Shown one piece after another: positions 7,383 through 12,861 of a DNA stretch of 12,861 bases; position 1 is the stretch's first letter; the number at the start of each line of letters is the position of its first letter. The position numbers and the translations under genes were made by a program. Source of the DNA: Acidobacteriota bacterium (GTDB lineage: Bacteria > Acidobacteriota > Vicinamibacteria > Fen-336); NCBI GenBank assembly GCA_003155335.1, contig PMCG01000024.1, positions 5,233-18,093 on the forward strand. Direction: 5' to 3'. The notes beneath the pieces are model-generated. The model did no database searches. It saw only the letters and a list, made by a program, of their open reading frames with translations, and was not told the origin of the DNA.

Positions 7383-8246
7383 GTGAACGAGCCGTCGAAC
7401 GCAGACGAGGCGCGAGAGGAGGCGGAGGCGGGCGCTCCCGCGCCAGCGTCGATCCAGCCGACCGATGCGTCGGCCATCGAGGCGTTTGGACAGCGCGCGC
7501 GGCTGGCGGAGGACAGGCTCGCCGAGGTTCTCGCCGCCTACCGGCAGATCAAGTCCGATCAGGAAGGCCAGCGCGACCGCATGACGCGTGCGCTCGAGCG
7601 GCGCTTCGCAGGCCGTCACGAGCGCCTGCTGGTCAAGTTCATCGACGTCTTGGACTGCTTCGACCGCGCGCTGGAGGCTGCCGAGCAGACCTACGCCGGC
7701 GCACCGCTGATCGAGGGCCTGATCCTCGTCCGCACGCAGCTCCTCCAAACGCTGCGCGACGAGGGTTTGGAACGAATCCCGGTGCTTGGGCTGCCTTTCG
7801 ACCCTCACGTCAGCGAGGCCATGGCGACCGAAGCCGTGGATGACCCCGATCAACATCACGTCGTCGTCAGGGAGTATCAACGCGGCTATCGTTTCAAGGA
7901 ACGCGTCGTGCGACCGTCGCGCGTCGTCGTCGGCGAGTGCCCCGAGACGCCTATCGCCGTGGCGCTACCCGCGGCCGATGTCGAGGCGCAGACTGTCGCG
8001 ACTCCCGCGTTCGTCGCCGAGCGCGGTCCGCTCCGAGGACCGCTCCTCCGCGAGCCTGACGGCGCCGCCTCCGAGGAACAGGGCACGCGACCGGTCCTTG
8101 CTGTGACTCCGCTCACGGAGGAGGATGGCGCGCCGACGATTGAGGAGATCGTCGCCCGCGCAGAGGCCAACCAGAGGCTCCGCCGCGACGCTTTCGACAG
8201 CGACGGCGAGACATCGCACGGTGAGAAGCCCCAGGAGGAGCAGTGA
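7383..8246 (+). CDS. grpE: GrpE-family nucleotide exchange factor with long C-terminal tail
   Basis: The product has 287 residues with a GTG start. GrpE promotes ADP release from the chaperone DnaK in the cytoplasm. An acidic Ala/Glu-rich N-terminus (1-30) leads into a charged helical stretch (about 33-80) suited to the GrpE dimer coiled coil. The family core follows: LLVKFIDVLDCFDRALEAAE (82-101), LIEGLILVRTQLLQTLRDEG (109-128), LPFDPHVSEAM (137-147) and HHVVVREYQRGYRFKERVVR (158-177), then PSRVVVG. These match the usual iDnLerAl, eG...L, G..FDP..HEA and GY...dRvlRPa.V patterns, although the normally conserved His-Glu is Ser-Glu (144-145). Typical GrpE ends near residue 184. Here about 100 further Pro/Ala/Glu-rich, probably disordered residues follow. 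dnaK and dnaJ are not nearby. The stop overlaps the next gene's GTG by four bases. The GrpE domain is confident; DnaK partnership is inferred. Confidence 0.85.
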   Translation: MNEPSNADEAREEAEAGAPAPASIQPTDASAIEAFGQRARLAEDRLAEVLAAYRQIKSDQEGQRDRMTRALERRFAGRHERLLVKFIDVLDCFDRALEAAEQTYAGAPLIEGLILVRTQLLQTLRDEGLERIPVLGLPFDPHVSEAMATEAVDDPDQHHVVVREYQRGYRFKERVVRPSRVVVGECPETPIAVALPAADVEAQTVATPAFVAERGPLRGPLLREPDGAASEEQGTRPVLAVTPLTEEDGAPTIEEIVARAEANQRLRRDAFDSDGETSHGEKPQEEQ

Positions 8247-8515
8247 ACGCAACTGCCCAGCTGCCGTGCGAAGCCGTGCTGGACGCCTTGGCCCGGACGC
8301 TCGCGCCGTACTTGGGCCAGACCATGGCTCAGGCGGCGGTCGAGACCCATCGGCAGAAGCTCGACATCGACGGCCGACATATCACGGCCGACCAGCTCGA
8401 GGCCCTGCTCGGCAAGATAGGCGTCGGCCTCGTCATCTTCGTCGGCCGCGGCAGGACCGAGAGCATCGTGCAGGAAGCGCGCTCGGCCGTTGACGCCTTG
8501 GCAGCACACTCATGA
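8243..8515 (+). CDS. Small orphan protein, 90 residues, coupled to grpE
   Basis: I do not recognise this family. It starts with GTG at 8243, overlapping the grpE stop by GTGA. AGGAGG at 8233-8238 lies four bases upstream, a strong ribosome binding site. Its own stop overlaps the next gene's ATG by ATGA. The predicted protein is mostly helical: CEAVLDALARTLAPYLGQTM (9-28), a basic helix AVETHRQKL (32-40), then DIDGRHITADQLEALLGKIG (41-60). A hydrophobic strand-like VGLVIFVG (61-68) is followed by a final helix RTESIVQEARSAVDAL (71-86). There is no signal peptide and no full membrane span, so it is probably cytoplasmic. The two overlaps, strong ribosome binding site and codon use like its neighbours make it a real gene. 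Context suggests regulated co-expression with GrpE and the membrane protein; function is unknown. Confidence 0.75.
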   Translation: MNATAQLPCEAVLDALARTLAPYLGQTMAQAAVETHRQKLDIDGRHITADQLEALLGKIGVGLVIFVGRGRTESIVQEARSAVDALAAHS

Positions 8516-9330
8516 CCACGCGATCGAAGACCGACTGGCTGTTCCTCGCGCCGATGGCGCTGGTGGCGCTCTTCTTCGTGGGCCGCGCCCTGTTGTCCCA
8601 GGCTGGGCGCGAGTGTGCGATCAGCGACGTGACCAGTCTGAGGGTGGCCGGGTTGGTCAAGCTGGTCTTCCTGCTTGCGGGTGGCACGATCGCGCTGAGC
8701 AATGCGGCCCGGCTCGGCCGTGGCAACCTCATTCGGCCCGGCTGGCTGACTCTCGGCGCGGGCCTGCTCGCCACGGCTGTCGGACAGGCCACGCTCTGTT
8801 GTTACCAGTTCTCGCCCCGCGGCGCGGCTCCGTTTCCCTCGTTTGCCGACGTCTTCTTCTTCCTCAGCTATCCGCTCTTCACCGCCGCACTCGTCAGCTT
8901 TCTCCGGGGCTATGCCGCAACCGGCTACCCGCTCGGCACCGTCCGCCAGCGGCTGGTGCTCGGCGGGCTCGTGGGCGTCGTCGGTCTGGCCTTGGCCATC
9001 GCGGTCCTGCATCCTGTGGTGTTCAAGCCGGGCGTGGCGCCGTTGGCGCGCTTTCTCAACACGGCCTATCCCATCTTGGATGTGGTCCTGCTGGTGCCAG
9101 TCGCCCTGCTCCTGCGTGCGACTCTGCCGCTGCGCGGCGGAGAGGTCTGGAAGGTCTGGGTGGCGCTCTTGGCAGGCTTCTTCTTCATGTGGGCAGGCGA
9201 CGTCCTATTCGCATGCTTCGACGCGTTGAACATGCAGGGCGTCGACCCCCTGACCCACGCCATGTACGTGCTGTCCTATGGTTCCTTGGCGCTGGGTGTC
9301 GTGCGTCAGCACCGGCTGCTCGCGTCCTGA
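8512..9330 (+). CDS. Seven- or eight-helix membrane protein resembling sensor regions of signalling proteins
   Basis: The 272-residue integral membrane protein starts with ATG overlapping the upstream stop (ATGA). Hydrophobic segments lie near 9-28, 46-66, 78-98, 111-132, 146-167, 186-203, 213-236 and 247-264. PFPSFADVFFFLSYPLF (107-123), AYPILDVVLLVPVALLL (185-201) and WAGDVLF (227-233) resemble the motifs P.PS.ADvfyl..Yp, aYp.lD and GD..y. I know these from 7TM N-terminal regions of GGDEF/EAL proteins and some histidine kinases. Here the protein ends after the last helix (LGVVRQHRLLAS), with no GGDEF, EAL, HAMP or kinase domain. It may be a stand-alone membrane sensor or scaffold that works through a partner, with the coupled 90-residue protein as the nearest candidate (inference). 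The membrane location is secure; the sensor resemblance is from memory and not proven. No frameshift hinting at a lost C-terminal domain was found downstream. Confidence 0.72.
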   Translation: MTTRSKTDWLFLAPMALVALFFVGRALLSQAGRECAISDVTSLRVAGLVKLVFLLAGGTIALSNAARLGRGNLIRPGWLTLGAGLLATAVGQATLCCYQFSPRGAAPFPSFADVFFFLSYPLFTAALVSFLRGYAATGYPLGTVRQRLVLGGLVGVVGLALAIAVLHPVVFKPGVAPLARFLNTAYPILDVVLLVPVALLLRATLPLRGGEVWKVWVALLAGFFFMWAGDVLFACFDALNMQGVDPLTHAMYVLSYGSLALGVVRQHRLLAS

Positions 9331-9379
9331 GGCCCAGCGCCACCGGGCGCACCTCCGGCCATGTCGCGCGCTGGAGACG

Positions 9380-10459
9380 ATGGCAATTGTCTGTCTTGCC
9401 GTCGCAGCGGTAGCAAGCTGTGACCACGCGCCTGAGAAGAAACTCATCGAATTCGGCTGGGACGAGCCGGACACGGCCTATCTGCGTCGGAACATCGGGC
9501 GCATGGAGCAGATGCCGTTCGACGGTTGCGTCTTTCACGTCATCCTCAAGTCCCGCGATGGCAGGGACGTCCCACTCGCGTGGCAGTTCTGGGGTCGTGA
9601 GGCCTTCACCTTGGCCGACGCCGGCCAGGCGCGGGAGGATCTGTGGAAGACGCCGCGACGGCGTTTTCGGCACAACTTCCTGCGCATCAACGTCACGCCC
9701 GGCAACGTCGATTGGTACGAGGACTTCTCCGCGATTCTCGCCAACGCGCGGCTGGCCGCCGCCCTCGCCCGCGAAGGCGCCTGCGCCGGAATCTTGCTTG
9801 ATACAGAACCGTACGAGACGCCACTGTTCGACTATCGACGACAGCCGGCGAACGCACGCCGCTCTTGGGAGGAGTACGCCGCTCAGGCGCGCGGCCGTGG
9901 GCGGGAGCTCATGCGTGCCTTTGAGCAGGGCTTCCCAGGGCTCGCAGTGCTGGTGACGTTTGGCTACGAGCTGCCCTGGCTCGAGTCCAACCAGGGTGCG
10001 CGCCCACTGGCAGAGTGCGCGAATGGCCTCCTGGCGCCCTTTCTCGACGGCCTCCTCGCCGGCCGTCACCGCGGGCGTGTCGTCGACGGCTACGAGCCCT
10101 CTTACGGCGTGCGCGACGGCGCGCAGTTCGCCGTGACCTACGCTGATATGCGCCGGCGAGTTCTGCCTGCCACATGCGCCAGCGCGGCCGGTCGCGACGC
10201 ACTGTCGCTCGGGTTCGGACTGTGGCTGGACAACGACTGGCGCCACAACGGCTGGTCGGCCGCGTCGCCCGCACTCAACTACTTCACGCCGGAGGTATTC
10301 GAGGCGAGTCTGACCGCGGCGTTGCGACAGGCCGACGAGTACGTCTGGCTCTACAGCGAAACGCCGCGCTGGTGGACTCCCGAGGGTGGCGCGCGCGATC
10401 TGCCGCTCGCCTATGTGGATGCGGCCCGGCGGGCGCGCCGCGCGGCCGGGCTCGACTAG
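9380..10459 (+). CDS. Putative lipoprotein, possibly TIM-barrel glycosidase-like
   Basis: The start at 9380 gives 359 residues and a short hydrophobic leader ending in a lipobox-like Val11-Ala12-Ser13-Cys14. GGAG (9373-9376) is only three bases from the ATG, and the leader lacks the usual Lys/Arg. The frame stays open upstream to 9278, but that would overlap the preceding gene and bury the leader, so 9380 is preferred. The mature part begins KKLIEFGWDEPDTAYLRRNI (20-39), then MPFDGCVFHVI (45-55). GILLDTEPY (137-145), DGYEPSYG (236-243), LGFGLWLDNDW (277-287) and EYVWLYSETPRWW (320-332) look like barrel strands ending in acidic or aromatic residues. Glu143 and Glu327 could be a catalytic pair, but this is inference. 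I do not recognise a named glycoside hydrolase family; similar uncharacterised proteins begin with LIEFGWDEPDT. It lies 49 bases after the 7TM gene, so probably in the same transcript. Confidence 0.65.
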   Translation: MAIVCLAVAAVASCDHAPEKKLIEFGWDEPDTAYLRRNIGRMEQMPFDGCVFHVILKSRDGRDVPLAWQFWGREAFTLADAGQAREDLWKTPRRRFRHNFLRINVTPGNVDWYEDFSAILANARLAAALAREGACAGILLDTEPYETPLFDYRRQPANARRSWEEYAAQARGRGRELMRAFEQGFPGLAVLVTFGYELPWLESNQGARPLAECANGLLAPFLDGLLAGRHRGRVVDGYEPSYGVRDGAQFAVTYADMRRRVLPATCASAAGRDALSLGFGLWLDNDWRHNGWSAASPALNYFTPEVFEASLTAALRQADEYVWLYSETPRWWTPEGGARDLPLAYVDAARRARRAAGLD

Positions 10460-11421
10460 CCGCGCCCGGTGCGCACCTGGGCTCGCGCATCTGCGAGCAG
10501 ATCGCGGAGCGAGGTCTCGATGGCCATGCGCGGCGTCCAGCCCGTTGCCAGCCGCAGACGCGCGGGGTCGCCGACGAGCGCCGGTACGTCGATAGGTCGT
10601 AGACGCGCGGGGTCGACGCGCACCTCGACAGGCGCCTCTGAGGCGGCGATCAGGCCATCGAGGATCTCGCGGATGCGCGTGCCGTGGCCGCTGCAGACGT
10701 TGTAGACCTCGCCTGCCTGACCCCGCGCGCTGAGCAGCCAGTAGGCGCGCACGACGTCGCGCACGTCGCTGAAGTCGCGCACAGCGTCGAGATTGCCGAC
10801 CTGGATGACGGGCGGCCTCAGACCCGCTTCGATCTCCGCGATCTGCCGCGCGAAAGAGCCCTCCGCAAAGGCGACGCCGCGTCCCGGACCGGTGTGATGG
10901 AACGTGCGCGTGCGAACGATCGGCAGCTTGGCCCCGAGCGCATACTGCAAGGCCAGAAAACCCTGGGCGACCTTGCTCGCTGCATACGGGCTCGTCGGGC
11001 ACAGGGGCGCATCTTCACGCAGTGGCAGGTCAGACTCGTCGACTTGTCCGTACTCCTCGGCACTGCCCACCACCACAATGCGCGGGGCCAGTTCGCGTTG
11101 CCGGAAGACCTCGAGCAGATGGAGCAGCCCGAGGACGTTGGTCCTGAACGTTCCGGCCGGATCACGCCACGATTGCTGCGGGCTCGACTGCGCAGCGAGG
11201 TGGATGACGCGATCCGGCGTGACGCTGGCGAGGGCTGCCGCGACCGCAGATGCGTTCTCGAGCTCGCACTCGATGAGGCTGGCTTTGTTCGGCAGGTCGG
11301 CCGGGATCGGCCAATTCGGCCGCACCAGCCCGAAGATGCGTGCTTCGGGGCATTCGGCGCGGATGAAATCGACCAAGTGGCTGCCGACGAAGCCGGCAAT
11401 GCCGGTCACAAGGACGTTCAT
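10456..11421 (-). CDS. rmd: Rmd-like NDP-sugar 4-reductase (extended SDR)
   Basis: The 321-residue extended short-chain dehydrogenase/reductase has the NAD(P) glycine motif TGIAGFVGSHL (6-16) and IHLAAQSSPQQSW (73-85). Its active site is Ser120 in VVGSAEEYG, Tyr146 and Lys150 in SPYAASK. RTFHHTGPGRG (172-182), FARQIAEIEAG (190-200), VGNLDAVRDFSDVRDVVRAY (208-227), GEVYNVCSGHGTRIREILD (237-255) and DPARLRPIDVPALVGD (270-285) closely match GDP-6-deoxy-D-mannose reductase (Rmd). That enzyme reduces GDP-4-keto-6-deoxymannose to GDP-D-rhamnose. GDP-mannose 4,6-dehydratase is the nearest alternative, but the short length and these motifs favour the reductase. No Gmd is in the window. It follows the thymidylyltransferase gene with 31 bases between them, probably in one operon. 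AAGG lies nine bases before the ATG, a weak ribosome binding site. Its TAG stop shares CTAG with the convergent lipoprotein gene. Substrate nucleotide (GDP or dTDP) is unproven. Confidence 0.85.
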   Translation of the reverse strand: MNVLVTGIAGFVGSHLVDFIRAECPEARIFGLVRPNWPIPADLPNKASLIECELENASAVAAALASVTPDRVIHLAAQSSPQQSWRDPAGTFRTNVLGLLHLLEVFRQRELAPRIVVVGSAEEYGQVDESDLPLREDAPLCPTSPYAASKVAQGFLALQYALGAKLPIVRTRTFHHTGPGRGVAFAEGSFARQIAEIEAGLRPPVIQVGNLDAVRDFSDVRDVVRAYWLLSARGQAGEVYNVCSGHGTRIREILDGLIAASEAPVEVRVDPARLRPIDVPALVGDPARLRLATGWTPRMAIETSLRDLLADARAQVRTGRG

Positions 11422-11452
11422 GCTCGACGACCTTGGGACACCGGCCGCGGCC

Positions 11453-12517
11453 TCACGGAAGGCCCACCTCGCTACGGTCGCCGATCATCAGGCGCAGGGC
11501 CCGCGGCATGATCGGGCTGCGATGGATGCGACAGTTGCGCCCGATCAGGCTGTCCTCGACGCGCGCCTTGAGGTCGAGGATCGAGCTGCCCTCGAGCACA
11601 ATCGAGTGTTCGACCTCTGACTCCCGTACCGTGACGTCAGCGCCCACGGCCGTGAAAGGCCCCACGTAGGCGCGGACGATCTGGCTGCGCGCTCCGATGA
11701 TGACCGGACCACGCACAACGCTGTCCTCCACGACGGCGCCGGCTTCGAGCACGACCTTGCCGTCGACCTGGCTCGACCCGCGCACCTCGCCGTCGATGCG
11801 CCGTTCGAGGGTCTCGAGGATCAGGCGATTGGCCTCGAGCATGTCATCGAGCTTGCCCGTGTCCTTCCACCAGCCTTTTACGATGTGCGGCGAGACGGTG
11901 TAGCCCTTGTCGATCAGGTACTGGATCGCATCCGTGATCTCGAGCTCTCCGCGACCAGACGGCTCGATGGCCGCGACCGCCTCGAAGATCGACGCCGTGA
12001 ACATGTAGACGCCCACCAGTGCCAGGTTGCTGCGTGGAGCCTGCGGTTTCTCCTCGAGCCGTACGACGCGCTCGCCCACCAGCTCAGCGACGCCGAACTG
12101 GCTGGGATTGGGCACAGCCGTGAGCAGGATCAGAGCGTCGGGCTTGATCGCCTCGAACTCCTCGACCAGCGAGCGGATGCCGTGGGCCAGCAGGTTGTCG
12201 CCGAGATACATCACAAAGGGCAACTCGCCGAGAAAGCCGTGGCTGATCTTGACGGCGTGCGCCAGACCGAGCGGCTCGGGCTGCATGATGTACGTCATGC
12301 GGCAGCCCCAACGCGAGCCGTCCCCGAGAGCCGCGCGGATCTCCTCGTGCGTCTCGCCGACGACGATTCCCAGATCCGTGATCCCGGCCTCGGCCATGGC
12401 CTCGATGCCGTAGAACAGTACGGGCTTGTTGGCCACCGGCACGAGCTGCTTCGCACTGGTGTAGGTCAAGGGACGCAGGCGCGTGCCCTTGCCGCCCGAG
12501 AGGATCAGGCCCTTCAT
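11453..12517 (-). CDS. Glucose-1-phosphate thymidylyltransferase, long form
   Basis: The 354-residue nucleotidyltransferase makes dTDP-glucose from glucose-1-phosphate and dTTP, the entry step to dTDP-deoxysugars. The start at 12517 follows a G-rich ribosome binding site and begins directly with MKGLILSGGKGTRLRPLT (1-18), the nucleotide-binding signature; an upstream in-frame start at 12679 adds unrelated sequence. Other catalytic motifs are AKQLVPVANKPVLFY (22-36), MYLGDN (103-108, metal-binding Asp107), RLEEKP (153-158), GELEITDAIQYLIDKG (190-205) and GWWKDTGKLDDMLEANRLI (215-233). Residues from about 240 on carry hexapeptide-like repeats (left-handed beta helix), such as VVEDSVVRGPVIIGARSQI (262-280). 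This marks the long StrD-type form (about 355 residues) and not the short RmlA (about 290). The ATG overlaps the LptD stop by four bases, and rmd follows 31 bases later. Related family members use other sugar phosphates, so specificity is probable and not certain. Confidence 0.9.
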   Translation of the reverse strand: MKGLILSGGKGTRLRPLTYTSAKQLVPVANKPVLFYGIEAMAEAGITDLGIVVGETHEEIRAALGDGSRWGCRMTYIMQPEPLGLAHAVKISHGFLGELPFVMYLGDNLLAHGIRSLVEEFEAIKPDALILLTAVPNPSQFGVAELVGERVVRLEEKPQAPRSNLALVGVYMFTASIFEAVAAIEPSGRGELEITDAIQYLIDKGYTVSPHIVKGWWKDTGKLDDMLEANRLILETLERRIDGEVRGSSQVDGKVVLEAGAVVEDSVVRGPVIIGARSQIVRAYVGPFTAVGADVTVRESEVEHSIVLEGSSILDLKARVEDSLIGRNCRIHRSPIMPRALRLMIGDRSEVGLP

Positions 12518-12861
12518 CGCCGCCCCCCTATGCCCAGACCGCCTCCTGAGCTCATCCCGCCCGGGCCCATTCCGAACGAGCCGAGGTGGGCCAGCTCGAT
12601 CGCGAACTGGAAGCTGTTGGTGTATTTGTCCAACCCGTACAGCTTGCGCTGGGTGTACTGGACCATCAGTGCTAGGCACTGGAAGTCGAAGCGCGCATGG
12701 ACCGAGCGCGCGATGAAGCCCTTTGCGTAGTAGTTGTTCTGAACGAAGCTGTAGTCTCCCGAACCGCCGAGCTGAAGCCAGCTCTCGCCAGTCAATAGGT
12801 CCAAAGTGCCGCTGAGGTCGTTCTGCTCCGGGAACGTCTCCGTGCCATCTTCGTCGTACCG
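12514..12861 (-). CDS. lptD: LptD/OstA-like outer-membrane protein, C-terminal part only
   Basis: The frame is open from the window edge (12861) to a TGA at 12514-12516, giving 115 residues of a C-terminus; the N-terminus is outside. Alternating polar and hydrophobic segments read as outer-membrane beta strands, including SWLQLGGSGDYSFVQNNYYA, ARFDFQCLALMVQYTQRKL and NSFQFAIELAHLGSFG. The run f.fQc..l.v.Yt.rk...n.f.f.ieL..LgsfG resembles the C-terminal barrel strands of LptD, which with LptE inserts lipopolysaccharide into the outer leaflet. Only one Cys is seen here. After the last strand there is a Gly/Met/Ser-rich tail (GMGPGGMSSGGGLGIGGRR), which is unusual, because barrel proteins normally end at or just after the final aromatic residue. 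The stop overlaps the thymidylyltransferase ATG by ATGA, so it is likely first or early in the same operon. Another beta-barrel protein family is possible because only the end is visible. Confidence 0.55.
   Translation of the reverse strand, partial: RYDEDGTETFPEQNDLSGTLDLLTGESWLQLGGSGDYSFVQNNYYAKGFIARSVHARFDFQCLALMVQYTQRKLYGLDKYTNSFQFAIELAHLGSFGMGPGGMSSGGGLGIGGRR

Noticed and set aside
9185..11002. A 605-codon open frame on the minus strand
   Set aside because: It overlaps four well-supported features on both strands, its translation is Arg/Ala/Gly-rich without domains, and it is a GC-rich shadow of the lipoprotein and reductase genes.
12518..12679. Upstream N-terminal extension of the thymidylyltransferase to 12679
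   Set aside because: The extra 54 residues lie within the LptD-like coding sequence and match nothing; the nucleotide-binding motif starts exactly at the ATG at 12517 with a G-rich ribosome binding site.
1..12861. Mobile elements, CRISPR arrays, tRNA/rRNA genes, phage genes
   Set aside because: Looked for repeats, transposase motifs, spaced direct repeats and RNA gene signatures and saw none; codon and base use are uniform, with no sign of a transferred island.

Overview
The window is GC-rich (well above 60% by eye) and gene-dense, with small intergenic gaps, 4-base start/stop overlaps between co-directional genes, and strong G/C third-position codon bias. It looks like a chromosomal segment of a diderm bacterium: the right edge carries the C-terminus of an LptD-like outer-membrane protein, and there is a probable lipoprotein. 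The phylum cannot be fixed from this sequence; an Acidobacteriota-, Planctomycetota- or Myxococcota-like source is only a guess. I see no rRNA, tRNA, CRISPR array, transposase or phage gene.

Left block (1-4540), polyphosphate metabolism. A CHAD-domain protein runs leftward off the edge. It is divergent from a two-gene operon, ppx (exopolyphosphatase with a C-terminal HD domain) and ppk1 (polyphosphate kinase), which overlap by ATGA. The roughly 100 bp between CHAD and ppx holds plausible promoter hexamers on both strands. CHAD domains bind polyphosphate, so synthesis, degradation and a polyP-binding protein sit together.

Second block (4565-7291), leftward. It holds a solitary periplasmic-binding-protein-fold gene without a signal peptide, transporter or DNA-binding domain, followed to the right by a large polytopic membrane protein that may be a GT-C-like glycosyltransferase.

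Third block (7383-10459), rightward. It holds grpE, a 90-residue orphan protein, a seven- or eight-helix membrane protein resembling sensor regions of signalling proteins, and a probable lipoprotein that may be a TIM-barrel glycosidase. The first three are linked by 4-base overlaps. A TATAAT box precedes grpE. dnaK and dnaJ are not in the window.

Right block (10456-12861), leftward. lptD (C-terminal part), a long-form glucose-1-phosphate thymidylyltransferase and an Rmd-like NDP-sugar 4-reductase form an apparent operon for surface glycan or deoxysugar supply. The lipoprotein gene and the reductase gene converge on one shared CTAG that gives both their stop codons.

No complete unprecedented system is evident. 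The least explained parts are the coupled orphan and 7TM pair behind grpE, the lipoprotein, and the signal-less binding protein.
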